A stretch of 64,000 nt of DNA from Aquatica leii (GCA_035610365.1 CM069432.1:234450104-234514103), one strand, 5' to 3'. Counted from the first letter of the stretch, positions 1-12,997 are shown. The notes: generated from the letters alone by a model not told the origin. Numbers and translations are program-made.

Positions 1-359
1 AACTACAAAAATAACGATTGGTTGGATAAACGAGCAATCCTTGTGGTAAAAAACAAAGATGTGAATCACTTAAACTTTACAATTCAAAATCAAATTGTGG
101 ATCCACTGCGTTTCTTCAAATACATAAGCCATTTGAATTTAAAGAAATCCAATTTCAGATTTGTCTTGCATTTGCTATGACAATCAACAAATCTTAAAAC
201 CAATCTTTAAGTGTTTATGACCTTAATATAGAAAATGAATGTTTTTCTCACTGTCAACTGTACGTAGCGTGTGCACGTATCAACAAACTATCCATTTTGT
301 TTATTCTTGCACCTGACAACAAAACGGAAAATGTCGTATATCCCAATGTGCTTCAATGA
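1..359 (+). pseudogene. Helitron helicase, C-terminal fragment (PIF1/RecD-like)
   Basis: The frame from the window edge reads a PIF1-type helicase block (WLDKRAILVVKNKDVN, then a second block with KPFEFKEIQF, LAFAMTIN, LYVACARI and LFILAPDNKT) and ends at the TGA at 357-359. These blocks match the C-terminal part of Helitron Rep/helicase proteins, where the LAFAMTINKSQGQ and QLYVACSR segments form the last helicase motifs. The piece between the two blocks is mostly missing: about 40-60 residues are replaced by a short scrambled stretch, and the frame shifts near base 115. The motif-VI-like serine is changed (ACAR instead of ACSR). I see no hairpin plus CTAG terminus just downstream, so the element end cannot be placed. 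It is a decayed copy that enters from the left. The family is fairly sure; activity is very unlikely. Confidence 0.75.
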
Positions 360-3300
360 AGGGAATCGACCCCAAGTGCAACCCGTCTAGCAAGTAGTTT
401 AACAGAAAGTAAAGTAACAATGCTACGCAAACTAAAACACATGTTAGTTTTTGTGCATTTATTGAATTTAATTCATTTTATTATGATTAAGAAAAGCATT
501 TAATTCAGCTATTAGCTTAACACTACATTTATTAAATCTGAGGGGATATGAAGTTTGCCGAGTTAGCTAGTATATGCATAAAACTATCCTAAGATTTAAT
601 TGTTTTGTGAAGTGGTTCTTTAACAATTTTGATACAAATTTCAAAGTTTTTACATATCCAGGACGCTCTGAATCGTAACTAAACTAATGGAGCTTCTTGA
701 TAATTGTTGCGTTTCCTTAAAAACAAAGTTTTTCTTATAATAGCTCGGCCACTATTATTTAAAATTTAATTAATTCATTTACTTGAAATTTATGACTTGT
801 TAATTCCTTTACAATGATCTCTGTCAAAGTGTGGCCGTCATAAATTCTGTCACGTTTCTTAAGTGCTTTTTTTATCATAAGTCCCGGCACAGAGTACAAA
901 TTAATTTCCACTAATAGGAAAAACATGCAAAATTTAGAATATCTACTATTACAGCAAGAAACATCTATATTAAAACATGATTTTTGTTTTGTCCTTAACA
1001 ATTATCAAGTAAAGAAGTGAAATTTCTTGCTTTTTCTTCTGAGCTGTAGACTCCGAAACAGCTACTTGCTTAGCAGTGTCGTTTAGCCTGCTATCTTAGA
1101 TTATGATTCTGTACGTTTTGCAAACCGAGCAGACATCAACCTGTGGTCTTCTGAACGAAAGCTTAGTTTTCTACAAAAAATTTATACGACGTTACGTATG
1201 AGATATTTTTGTAAGTTGGATGTCGGCTTTTAAAGGACTTTTTTCAATATTTAAATTGCTGTCTACATAATAGGATTCACTGGAATAATGGCTTTCCTTT
1301 TTACAGAACGATTCTGTATGTCCTTTCATATATATCTTTGCAGTTTCAGGGAATACATTTGCACCTCATGTCCTCCTCATGTCTTTTGGAGATCTTCCAC
1401 AGATAGATAGTTTTTTAATTCTTACAAGACTTTTCTGTGTAACAGCAAGAATTTACAGTCTAAACTAACTTCACATTTAATATCCCCAATTTTTACAATG
1501 TAATATTTATATAAGAATGATCTTTATTTAAGGGTTTCTTTCTTTAGCTGGTGCTTCTGAATTCTAAGGACTCATATCTTGTTCATCTTTTGATTTTAAG
1601 TAGTAAATACGCCTTAAATTTTAAAATTAAAATTTTATCAGTAGTATGTACAAATTATTTGTCATCTTTTAGAATTTCATCTTAAAAAATCACGTTTAGT
1701 TGATTTAAAAAAAAATTAAAACTTAAATTAAAAATATGCTTTCTAAATTAAAATTTTTACTAAGGAATTTCCTTTTTACTGTATTTTTTACTTTACATAC
1801 AATACTTTAATGTATTTATGCAAAAGCATATCAATTGCAAATTAAAATTAAAATAATAGTAAAAATAGAAACATTATCATTAGAAAAAAACCTATTTTTT
1901 TAATTTTACATAAAATTGTTTATTCAACGGCTTTGAAATTATTAAAATGTCATTTTAGATCTACAAAATATTATCTAATGAAAGTGTAAAACTGAAAACT
2001 GACAAACAAATTTGTAACATAACATATAATAATTTGACCAGCAAATTAAACAATGAGTTTTATTAAAGCCTATAAACAAGTTTTTTATACTATTTTTTAG
2101 AATTTTCGTCTTTTTTTAAACGAAAATCGGAAATTATAAAAATCTAGAGAACTTTGTAGATTGGTACTAAGTACTACATATTTTCAAACTACTTGTCAAT
2201 TAAATTAAGTCACTAATACCAACCTTGTTAAAGAAATTACACGAGTTTTGTTAAAACATACAAATGATCTAATTGAAGACGCAAATTATAAAACGTTTCT
2301 CTTAATGCAATATATTGCATATGGCGGTGTGTGTACAACAGGGTTTATCTAGTGCCAAAAGATTGAGATTAGAAACTCCTAACTTTTTATTTGGTTATTG
2401 GTTTGTATTTCTCTGAATGTGTTTTCTTTTCTTAGAAAAGAAAAGAAATACTATTAAGCATTTTTAGTACTTATTAAAATTTGTTTTATTAAAATTTGCA
2501 TGAGTTCATATTTTATTTAGATTTTGCAAAACTTTTGTCGATAAAGCTTATAATCATAAAAATTATATTTTTTATAATTTAATTACGTTCACTAATTTCA
2601 ATTACTCCAAAATCAATTGCAAATGTCAACATTGTAGCTAAGTATTTTAAAAAATATTTAAACCTATTGAAACGTACTAGAACTTAATAAAAAGAATATT
2701 CTTACAGTGTTGTCTTTTTTAACACGAACACAATATCTACTAATTGTATATGTATTCTTATTATTTTTTTAAAATGCTATAATAAATGCCTATACATTTT
2801 TATAGTTGGGTAAATAAAATTATATAAAAGTTGTATAGAATTTAGTTATTGTGTACTTAATTCGTGTTTACACAACTTGTGTTTTTAGCAAACGTTTTTT
2901 GATTCGACACGAAACTCGATGCTGTAATGTAAGCGTCTACGACTATAACAAACTTCAATTAAAATTTAATTATTTATATAACACTATAAATTACTAGAAA
3001 TTTTGTAATTAATATTTAAAGCTAAATATATTATATTTCTGCTAGTTAACGTTGTGGTTGAAGTGGTTCTTGAAACCCTTTGTATCCGTGCCGCTTAAGT
3101 GTCCTGATTATGTCTACTAAAGGTCTACTAACTAATAGTTATAATACATTGTAATTTTAATTACATATTTTACATTATGTATTGCATTAGTTAAAATATT
3201 ACGTATTATTATAAAAACGCATAAATGTTAACCGATATATTGTTGGATAACAGAAATGGAAAGACAAAATAATTACTGCAGTTTTATTTATGTCGACGTT

Positions 3301-4125
3301 ATTTGTAATGTTTTTATTATACGATTTCAATAATAGTCTCGTGTGTAACCTTTCTTATATCTAATACGCTACTTAATATAAAATAATTATTTATTTTTAT
3401 ACTTTTTTTTATATTAAGATTTACATTTTTAATCCGGTTATATTAATTTTAGATAGATTCGTTAAGTTTAAATTAACTTTGGTACACATTGATTACATTA
3501 ATGATTTTTATTCTCAGCTTTATAACTGGCACAATGGTTTTATGTATAAATACTAATTTTAAAAATTTTTATTTTTACAATAAATTTACTTTAATTCATT
3601 AATAATTTTTTTTTAAATTAGTAGTTATAATAAAGTTTAAATTGTTACTAATTTTTATTCACTTTATAAGGGCTTATTTACATACCTACTACCAATGACG
3701 CCATTTTATTGCAGGGTAGGCGGTAAATGTTTCCGGTCATCAGTTTCATTTTATCATACTTACTACATCTATAAATTTTTATTTAAATTTTGTTGTATGC
3801 TTTATTTACACTGCATTTACAAATAATGAATTTTTATTGCTTAATTTTTATGTTAATTATTGCTTATAGTATTAGTGCACAAATAATAAAATTGAAAATG
3901 TATACAACTTGTCATTAAACTTAAGCAATTAGTATTATTAGATGTAAAGCCGTAACATGTAATTATTCATTAAATGTTTTAGTAAGTCATAGTAGTACAA
4001 TATAAAATTTTTAAACTAAGTAAAAGAATTAAACAAAAAATGCTATTTAGTGTTTAATTTCATTTATTATTATCTTAGTATTTTACTAAAAAACTAACGT
4101 TTAACGGAATTGCTCGATTTTGGTA
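360..4125. other. AT-rich non-coding stretch
   Basis: I see no convincing gene, RNA or intact repeat in this block, which is extremely A/T rich with many short homopolymer runs. Open frames of up to 80 codons (for example on the minus strand at 759-1001) have low-complexity composition and no recognisable motif. One less AT-rich patch at 3045-3095 gave short suggestive translations but no gene model. Confidence 0.6.
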
Positions 4126-4341
4126 TTAATAATAATAATAAGTTTATTGTATTCTTATACATAATTATGTATTTACACTCGTCAAACAAAATATACAGTA
4201 TGCAAAATACAAACATTAAAATAGAACTAACATTATAAGTTGCCATTAAAGGGATTTTTTAAAAACTCGTCATAATTATAAAAAGTTTTATCGAAAAGAA
4301 ACTTTTTAGTTTTAATTTTAAATTGTTTGTAAGGCAAGCAC

Positions 4342-6241
4342 CTAATATTTTTTGGCAGACTTATAATATAACGCCGAGCGGTGTTGTGATCCTTTAAGTG
4401 ATTTGCTTAATCTGTAGAAGTTGGGTCTAATGTTTTTTTTATTTCTAGTGTCATGCTTATGAATATTTGTCTGCTGCGTATAATCCGCTAGATTCTTTTT
4501 AACGTAGCAGAGTGACTCCAATATAACTAAAGATGGAAAGGTTAATATTTTCAAATCTATGAACGCAGCCTTGCAGTCCTTACGGTATCCTAGTCCTTGA
4601 ATAATTCGTATTGCTATACGTTGTAATTTGAAAATGCATTGCCATGATGAGCAATTGCCCCATGACAGAACTCCGTAAGTCAGGAGACTATGAGTTGTCG
4701 CATAGTATGACGCACATAGAAGTTTGCTTGATGTCAAGTTTGATAATCTTCTAAGAAGATAAATTGATTTATTAATCTTATTAGAAGCTTCTTGGCAGTG
4801 AATGCTAAAACTGAGTTCTGATCAGTCTATGTGGCATCCAAGAAATTTGACACTTGTCTGAGATGAGGTATTATCATAGGCTCGTAACGTCATAATTAAT
4901 GTTTCAGTTTTAAGATTGTTTAACATTAACTGATTTGTTAAACACCATTTAGGAATGGAGTCACTTGCAATTCGGGAATGCCTAATCGTTGTATCTAGAT
5001 TTGTATTGTAGACAGTTACAGTTGTGTCACCGGCGGCGGCGTATAGTAAACAATTTATTTATGTTCAAATTGAAATTTAAAGGCAGACCGTTAATGTATA
5101 CTAGGAATAATATTGGTCCAAGAATGGATCCCTGCGGAACTTCGAGTGTAATTGGAAGTCTGTCAGGTGTTTGATTATTAAAGATAACAAACTGAGATCT
5201 ATGCTTCAAATAGGAAGAGGTTAGTTTGATACTTGAAACGTCAAAATAGTAAATCTCTTGCAATTTTTCTAGCAACATCTGATGTGATACGCAGTCAAAG
5301 GCTTTGGACAGATAAAAAAAAACTGCAAATAGACCTTTCTCAAAACAATCTAGAGAACCATTAACAAAAACTTTAATAGCATTAGAGGTACTTCTGCCTT
5401 TACGAAATCCATATTGTTTGTTATAAAATAAATCGTTTGCTTCAAAATACTCTGACATTTGTTTAGACATAATTTTGTCAACTATTTTTAAAATAATAGG
5501 TAATAAAGAAATAGGCCTGTAGTTGCTTGCATCATTTACATCTCCTTTTTTGTAAAGAGGTATTACTAATGCCAGTTTTAATTTATCCGGGAAATCTCCA
5601 CTTTCGAGAATGGAATTGGTCAGGGTAACAAGAGGTCCTAGCAACACACTGATGTTATTTTTAATTAATTTGGTGCTCATGCCATATGCATCTTTAGAAG
5701 TATTGTTTTTTAAGGAACGGATCGTATTACGAACTTCAGTAAACGACACTTTTTTGAATTTAAATGGATTTAATTTTTAATTTTGTCGAGTTTGATTTAA
5801 TTTGCATAAACTGATAGGGTTTGCCATGTTTTTTGGTAAATTTTCCATAATCACTTTAGAAATGTTTGTAAAATATTGATTTAGTTCGTTAGCATCGAGC
5901 ATTGTATTATGGATTTTTGCATTAGTTTGTTTACGAGAATTAATCACAGACCACATAGTTTTAATAGGATTTGGAGAGTTTTTTATGAAATTATCATTGG
6001 CTCGGATTCTTGCGGCTCTTAGTTTCTTTTTGTAGTCGCTTTTCAGACATTTACAAAGACGTAGATTCGGCGTTTGATATTTGTGATATAATTCATTGAC
6101 CATTTGCAATTTATCACGCATGATCTTTAGCTTACAATTGAATCAGCATATATTCACATCTTGCGTTTTGGTGTTCCGCTTGATAGCAGGATAAATACGT
6201 ATTGTGGATGACATCGAAGATAGTTGAAAATTTTGTTTTAG
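4342..6241 (-). pseudogene. LINE ORF2 relic: reverse transcriptase plus C-terminal domain
   Basis: The N-terminal linker (6121-5777, with KTMWSVINSRK) leads into RT at 5749-5027. RT motifs visible in order are NYRPISLLP, QYGFRKGRST, a degenerate FFYLSKAFDCVSH (normally F-D-L-SKAFD) and VPQGSILGPILFLVYING. The catalytic Y-A-D-D box is destroyed: where it should stand, around 5030, the minus strand carries a run of GCC triplets, so the frame reads arginines or Y-A-A-A-G-D. A further frame resumes with WCLTNQLMLN and the thumb/C-terminal part at 4737-4342 (LTYGVLSWGN, LQRIAIRII, HDTRNK). That histidine/arginine motif is typical of the C-terminal region of these LINEs. It is broken by frameshifts and cannot encode an active enzyme. 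Confidence 0.8.
5030..5042 (-). repeat. GCC/GGC triplet run at the RT catalytic site
   Basis: The plus strand reads CGGCGGCGGCG in an otherwise AT-rich copy. It sits exactly where the codons for the two catalytic aspartates of the LINE RT should be, followed by codons matching the conserved D-T-T-V. It looks like a small triplet expansion or slippage that replaced the active site. Confidence 0.6.
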
Positions 6242-6270
6242 GATCTATGGTTTTATTATGTAGGAAAGTC

Positions 6271-6914
6271 TAGTTTACTTCTAATAGTTGGTGATGGAAT
6301 AGAAATTGTACTTTCATTGTTAGAGGGCGATGTATGGTTGGTTTGTTTATTGCATCTTTCTTAAATTACTTTGTTACAAACAGATATTGATTTGATAAAA
6401 AAATTTACGTAAAAACCCATATGGTAGTTTTTCCTACTATGAACACGATTGAGCTTCATAAAATATAGGTTCCAATATTTTTAGTTATTTTAATTGTGAC
6501 TGTAATTTTGAAAAACAATTTTTTTAATTTAATGGAGATTATTTTATATTCTACATTGTATATTTACATAAAACATACACCGTTTTTTAAACCTAGAACA
6601 CTAAACATACGTAAAATTTACGACGACTCGTGTGCGATTTGATAACTTCAGATACTTCCGCTTGCCCAAGCTGTGTGTTACTTTTAGTACCTGCTGATTT
6701 TATTGCAGACAAGAGGTATATGAGAGGAATTTGCTGTAAATTAATTATTCGTGTAGTTATTGAGTTATCGTCGTCAATTTTACGAGTATTTACTATTCGT
6801 GTAACTTTTAAGTCGTTATGTTTACGAATCTTTAGTATTTGGAGCCGTTGGGTAAAATCTAAATTATTACTATGTATCAATTTAACTTTGTAGGTTAGTT
6901 TGTAGAACACAGTT
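6271..6914. other. Non-coding stretch
   Basis: A/T-rich sequence between the LINE and the next coding relic. Two overlapping frames at 6593-6970 are open on opposite strands; neither shows a known motif and I do not accept them as genes. Confidence 0.5.
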
Positions 6915-7250
6915 ATGGCGATTTCTGATAAATATCTAATACATGCAGAATTAGAAACCAAAGTAAACAAACTGGTGAATGAAGCATATATTGGTGACGC
7001 AAAAACTAAAATGAAAAAGAGTTAGTGGAAGTGGAAGAAGCAGTTTCAAGCAATGATGAAAATTCTGAAGATGAAAATCAAGCAACTACAAATTATTTTA
7101 TTGAATCAAACAACACAAGCTGACTTTGATAGCTGCGAACTTGAAGCATATCATTGTCCCCCCAAAAAAAAACAATGGATGGTTAAACATGGTCACAGAA
7201 AAAACCACAACGACAAACGAGGGTTCCTGCTAAGAACATAGCGACGGTGA
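6915..7250 (+). pseudogene. Possible N-terminal fragment of a piggyBac-type transposase
   Basis: An ATG at 6915 opens a short acidic frame. After a frameshift near 7022 it continues as an acidic, serine-rich stretch (VEEAVSSNDENSEDENQ), and in a third frame as a basic segment with KKPQRQTRVPAKNIATVT. An acidic N-terminus followed by a proline/arginine-rich segment and a P-x-x-N-I motif is how piggyBac-family proteins usually begin; the piggyBac at 27022-27600 has the same arrangement. The catalytic domain is not found downstream, and sequence after 7250 is A/T rich. It is probably a small relic of another piggyBac family, but the match rests on composition and a short motif. Confidence 0.4.
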
Positions 7251-7547
7251 CACTTCAATATGTGGTAACTCAAAAATCGACTATTTTCAGGAAGACAAAA
7301 AAACTAGTTAATAAGGACTTTTTTTTTCTAATGTATTTTATTACAACGATGCATAAAAAAATACAATTTGTTTATTATTTTAAGAACACTTTTACATAAC
7401 AGACTAATTGAAAATTGTATGGTGGTTCCCTAATTATAAAAAAATCAAGTTTTTTATATTAAAAAACATAAAAACTTAAAATTAAATGTCAAAAAAACAA
7501 AAAATATTCTAATTAAAAACAAGTTAATCAAATAAAAAATGTCCAAC
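7251..7547. other. Short non-coding spacer
   Basis: A/T-rich sequence between two convergent coding relics. No terminal inverted repeats or poly-A tail that would close either neighbour could be recognised. Confidence 0.5.
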
Positions 7548-9738
7548 TTATTTATTACTGTAGGGAATGTTATCATAAAAGGTCCAACGATCGCTGGGAA
7601 TGACTGGTTTTAATTGTTGCAAATGATCAAACTTCGTATTTTTTATGGGTAGTCGTTCCTTAAAGAGGCGAGAAAATACAACAGGTTGAACAGTCGTTGG
7701 TCTTATAGGAAGATCCGTGTAGACATTATCAAACTGAATTTTGTATTTTATTTGACCTTCAGGTTGATATTACAGAGCTCTTACGTCGTTAACCGTTGGA
7801 TCTCCCGTTTTTCTGCCTGGTCTTATTGAATTATAGCACATGTTTTTCTTAAAGTCCTTAAAAAACGAGTGATCCAACATATTGGTTTTGTATCGACTGA
7901 TCTTTCTTGATTCCTGACATAATCGAAAATAATCGCTTGGGAAGTAAATCGAATGGTTTTTTATTTCCCTTTCAATAAGTGCATGCACGCTATCATATTC
8001 CATTTGTGTTTGTGTTTCCTTTTACGAGATATTTTTGCTCAATGGTGATTTTAAGTTCACTTGACAGATGTAAAGGGCATTAGCCATTACTGAATTTTTA
8101 TTTTGATATGAACACCCATCTGAGTAGATAATCAGTGGCTTTGAATCGTTAAGGTGTCTTTTGATGTATTCTATCAAACATGAGGCAAAGACAGATGTCT
8201 GAAGGTTAGCTTCTGCTTTATTGAACCAATAGCACGTGCATTGCTTATTGGTTAAATTAAAAACTGTAAAATTATGCACGCAGACTTTTGTTTTGTAATA
8301 GGCAGATGATGCATTGACTGCAGGACAAACTTTAGCGGCTTGAAGATCCATTGTTATTGTATGCCAAATGCCATTTTCACTGACCGTCTTGTCATTAGAT
8401 TTTTCCTTTTTTGCTCGTTCCTTACTTTCTCTGTGGCTGATCCATACATCCTAAGTTAAATTTTTAAGTTCGTATTGAAGACAAATGTCGCATCTATCCT
8501 TCTTTGGCTGGTAAAAGATATATTAAGTTTTCGGACCATTTTTAAAACCGATGTTCTTGAAAGTATCGGTTCGTTGGATTCTTCACATTTTATTTTGTAT
8601 GCAGTATATAGATCAGAAAGATTTGAGAAGCTTTGCTCCAAGTAGAGCTTTTGACTTTCTTGGCGGCAGTAATGTGAAGGTACTTTATTTAAATTTTTTA
8701 AAAATGTTACAAAATCAAATCCGGAACTTCTGATCCCTATCCGCTGGGCTGTTACAGTTCTTACACCTCACATACTGTGAGAACTGTTATTAACCCAACT
8801 TAAAATTGATCGTTCCATTAAACTCAGCGTAGACATAAACATTTTTTTACAAACGGGAATCAGTCGATTTTTTACTTTTAGATGATACTTAAGGGTGGAT
8901 TCCCTACGAGAGTTTTCGTTAATTGATTTTTTCTTTTTAGCTACCTCGACAGCTACCAAATTAATGACATAGATTTTTCGTTCAGCCCAAGAAAGTTCAT
9001 TCCAGAATTTATGAAAAATTGCATTTCTATTTTTTTCTGAAATTGAATTGCACTGACGGTTGCTAGATTTTTCGCAAAACTTCGAGTTACATGAAGACTC
9101 AATTTTCCTTTCCGACCGTTGCGTGTCTTGAAAAATCCTACTCTGTCCAGCAGGTCGACGATGTCCCAAGTACGATTTTCCTTTTTCGCGTAAAATTTTA
9201 TTAATCTTTTTTATATTTTCACATGTTTTATTATTACCCATCTCGAGAGTACTATTAATATCTTCTTCATTTTCTGTATTTTCGCTGTCACTATTTAATA
9301 AATTGTTAATTCGTTGTTCCGGTTCACAATTCTCATCGTTTTCTATATTAGTTATGGCTTTGTTCTTTGATCTTCGTTTCCTTCGATTATAAAACTTTCT
9401 TGATCTTTTTTAGTGTTGTTTTCTATAATTGAAGTGGCTTCTGCTTCACTAAGCACTTGATTGCTATTGGTGATGTTTTCATCTGAAGCGCTTGGAAACG
9501 AAACTTGCACCGGAAAGTCACTATGCTGATCAGAAATTATTGCATATTCTAGGATATCAATAGGCATACTCATAATGCCGAAAAATTTAATATTTAAAGG
9601 AGCATCAGGCACTGACTGCCTGGCGGTAACATTATTCTCACGTAGCTTTAAGGGGCAAGTAAGCTTCTGTTTTTTTGGTGAAGTTCTATGATTTAACTCG
9701 CATAACTCAACTAACCGTTTTCCTCTGGAGCTAGCCAT
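7548..9738 (-). pseudogene. Broken insect DUF7869-like family protein
   Basis: The frame starts with MASSRGKRLVELC at 9738 and runs in five or more pieces to a TAA at 7548. Order of blocks: a low-complexity N-terminus; a cysteine-containing block at 9241-8768 (GKSYLGHRR, SSCNSKFCEKSS, FWNELSWAERK, ESTLKYHL); a short block with HYCRQESQKLYLEQSF; a CxxC block (RCDICLQYELKN); then a C-terminal core (DLQAAKVCPAVNASS, YYKTKVCVHNF, IIYSDGCSYQNKN) and EYDSVHALIEREI. I know this arrangement from a large, multi-copy family of uncharacterised insect proteins with a DUF7869-type core. Its YSDGC-x-x-QNKN segment resembles an RNase H-like active-site strand. Frameshifts near 8640, 8450, 8020 and 7770 make this copy non-functional. 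Multi-copy occurrence suggests a mobile or recently amplified gene, but that is inference. No terminal repeats were found. Confidence 0.6.
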
Positions 9739-12675
9739 TACTGCAAAAAAACACTAGTATATCTAACTAATTAAATTAATTAAAACTTTATTATGCCCGC
9801 CCTTTACCCCGCTTTCACAGAAAGTTCATTAAAATTATATTGTACATTATTTTTCGCATAAAAAATTCTTGATTTTCTCATTAAGACAATATGTTGTATG
9901 TCAACATTTTTATGACAAATCCCAAAAACAATAATGCCTAAATCAAGTGCACTCATAAAGGGTCGTTTTTCAAAAAAAAATAGAATATCGTTAAAAAGTT
10001 GACACATTTGCTCTAATACGAGACTTCTGGTAGTAATTTTTTCGCCATTTGTAGATCTTCATATACTCCATCCAGCTAGACAGCTTTGAATGAAAAACTT
10101 TTATTTATTTATTTATTTTTATACGTTTTTGTAATTCAACTTTTAACTGTTTAAATTAAAGTATTGTGTGCATATGTTATGCACCGCACCCTATAATATA
10201 TGCAACTGTTTATGTTTAGTATAAACAGAGTCAAGATTAAGTATGCAACAGTATAATTTTAGTGCTTTTTTTAAATAAAATTTTTGTTGTTTTTTATAAA
10301 AAGATTTTCTATTAGAATCAAGTGTAATTTTTAACAATTCTAATTTTTGTTTGTTAATAAAAGTTCTATTATTGTTACATACACCGCGTTTATGTTACAA
10401 TATTTATTTTTATGACAACTACGCATCTAGTAACATCAGTTTTTATTTACACTAGTGTTACTGCATTAAAAACTAAACCGTCGTGCGATTTCCATTTTCT
10501 ATGTAAAGGCAAACGTGTACGGGGTACCCTTATAAGTTTGCGTGTTAGAATGCGATCTTAAAGTTCTACATAGAACTGCTCATCCATTTTAAATAAAGGA
10601 AACGCGGAATTACTGTTGATGATATCCTATAAATACAGCAATTCAGACGATTCTTTAAATAAATATATAATGGTTCTTTTCACTTTACTGCTTTTTAAGT
10701 ACGTACTTACTAAAAAATAAATTTTAATAATATGTATTCGGCTCAATAGAAGATATTTTTTTGATTTATGTTTTAAATGATAGCATGTAATTTATTTTGT
10801 TAAATTTAATTCATATACAAAATTAAATCAAGTGAAGTTAGTTTTTGAATAGTGTTGAACTGAAATATTCGTTTTATTTTCCAATTTATTCAAAACTCAA
10901 AAAATATGTATAAACAGATGAATACGCAAATAGATATTGACTTTTTTATCAGAAGGCTTTTACATTAATCTGTTGCTTTATATGGACACTGTAATACATT
11001 TTAATGAGGTAAACATAAGCTGAAGAGTACGATAAAGTTAGTAATTATATTAAAAGTTTATTAAAATTATTTAAACAAATAATTTATAAAATCATTTGAT
11101 GGTAACACAACATACACACATTTTAATCTAATTTAACATTGTTGTTACTAAACATAATAATATTTACTTGTTTTATTGTAGAAAACAAAAATTGAAGCTT
11201 GTAAACATTATTGCGAAATTTCTAAATAGATTAGTTTTATTATTATTATTTATCCCTGTAATGTAAATTTGTGTATACAAACATGTACCTATCAAATTGT
11301 TACTTTAGAGAGTCGTTTGTTAACAATTAAGGCGCACGAATGTGTTAATTCTCCTGTTTTTCTTACTTTTTGTTAGTTTTTTTGTATATTTTTAAAAGAT
11401 TTTTCTAGGAATGTTAATCGCAAATCGTTTAGTTTTATATTTGTAATCTTTTAACTTCTATAGTATTGTTAATAAGAATTATTTTCGTATTATTGGATCT
11501 TGATATTTACATTCTCGTCACGACTGGTATTTGATTTTTTGTTTTAACATTTTTTAAATTTTTTTATAGTCTGCTATTGTAATAATTCTTTTATTAGAAC
11601 TGTAGTTAATTAAAACTTAGTTGTTTATTGTTAACATTTAATTTAACTGACTAATGGCCGGTTGTTATCTGGCATAGTTATTAACTAAATCGCAGCTATT
11701 AATTTGACAATGTTGTTAGCAAAACAATTGATTTTGTACCAATGACGACGGTTAACGACACAATCACATACTTCTCTACATCATCAAAGTTAACAATGCC
11801 AATACAAAAAATCAGATAAGAGTAAAATAGAGGGGGCATTTTGATTCACATTACATTTACAGGGCTGAAATTTTAAATCGCGCTGCTAAACTTTTTTTCA
11901 ACTATTATACAATATGCAATTTTACCATGATATGAACAATTTATAAATAGCAGTAACAGCAAATTACAATAAAAAGACTTGAGGAAAGCACAAAATTAGT
12001 TAATGATTTTGCATTTTTTATACACAAATTTAGTTTTCTAAACTTGATTCGTATTTTAACCAATCAACGCGAAGGTCAAAATTTCCTTGCACTACCTTTT
12101 GTTTTATTGTTAGGTGGTAAATCTGATATCTATCTATCTATCTATCTGATAAAAGCCGTACGTTAAATCTTCTACATAAAATTCGTCATTACTTTTTTTA
12201 AGTAACTTCATTTACTTGTTGAGCTTTAATAGTTTTACAATACTTTGCATAATCTTTTGTTAATTTGCATTATTTACGTTTTGAATTTAGAACTGGACGA
12301 TTTCTTTTCTTTTATGAATTTGTTTTGTACCACACTTTTAGCGACTGCGTTGATTACCATTATTGTTTTTTCTTTTTAGTGTTTTGTTTTTTTTTATCGT
12401 AAATCTTTACTTTTGTTTTCGTTAGAACGTTGACCTTTTTTATTGGATCCGTTTTTATTTTTTATACGTCTCCTCGTAACGGTTTCAGGAATTTTTTATT
12501 ATTCATACCAACTACAATGTTTTTGTAAGTGATTGATAGAAGCATGTTTTTTAAATATTGCATACAGTGCATAGTAGGCGGCGCTAATCATATGTCACTA
12601 CTAAAGCTAAACCTTTATCTTTAGTATAACTTAAATCCAAAGTATTACGGTATGTATAGTGGTGTAGATACCGTG
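9739..12675. other. AT-rich non-coding stretch
   Basis: No gene recognised. A 67-codon minus-strand frame at 9804-10007 has mixed composition and lies directly upstream of the DUF7869-like relic, but it shows no motif I know. A TTTA tetranucleotide run lies near 10100-10121. Confidence 0.5.
12127..12146. repeat. TATC microsatellite (5 units)
   Basis: Five perfect tandem TATC units. It is a simple repeat with no sign of function. Confidence 0.95.
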
Positions 12676-12807
12676 AATTTTCAAAGTTGACAAGTTGTTT
12701 AAGAATCGTATTGACGATCTAAAGGCAGGTGCACCAAAGACGACCGTGTCACTCAGAAAAACGTTGATGTTGTCTCCAAGCTTATCAAGGAAGATTTATC
12801 TGTTATG
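12676..12807 (+). pseudogene. Mariner-type transposase, small N-terminal fragment
   Basis: One frame reads LFKNRIDDLKAGAPKT. After a one-base shift, another reads VTQKNVDVVSKLIKEDLSV. Together they match the linker between the two helix-turn-helix halves of mariner transposases (an acidic glycine-containing stretch, then V-x-x-N-V-x-x-V-x-x-L-I-x-E-D). The first HTH and the whole catalytic domain are missing. The match is short, so identity is moderate. A separate mariner relic at 54540-54930 carries only the catalytic end, so the two do not overlap. Confidence 0.5.
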
Positions 12808-12997
12808 TAGTAATTATGTTTCTGTTGTAATTTATTAATTTAAAAAGAATATTTCTTTAAACTTTATTTTTGCGCTTTTATATGATTTTATTCTTAAGAT
12901 AATATGTTATCCTCCATTAATTTACTATATAACAAAAAGAAATTTTTTTTATACTAAAAAGAAACAAATCCAATGGATGGTTCCTATAAAGTTAACG

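Larger units (their letters stand above)
4126..6270 (-). mobile_element. Non-LTR retrotransposon (Jockey/CR1-type LINE), 5'-truncated
   Basis: On the minus strand the copy runs from the linker upstream of the reverse transcriptase (around 6270) through RT and the C-terminal domain. It then passes through a 3' UTR to a short triplet tail of ATT repeats at 4126-4141, as left by target-primed reverse transcription. The endonuclease domain and the first ORF are absent, so this is the usual 5'-truncated LINE. Several frameshifts break the ORF. No target-site duplication could be recognised. The family is inferred from RT and C-terminal motifs; the exact clade (Jockey versus CR1) is not certain. 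Confidence 0.8.

Noticed and set aside
3040..3095. Less AT-rich patch with minus-strand translation GFKNHFNHNVN, recalling the start of a ribosomal protein
   Set aside because: Similarity is limited to about ten residues, a stop follows at once, and no splice signals support an exon.
6593..6970. 125- and 87-codon overlapping frames on opposite strands
   Set aside because: No motif in either; overlapping open frames in AT-rich DNA are expected by chance.
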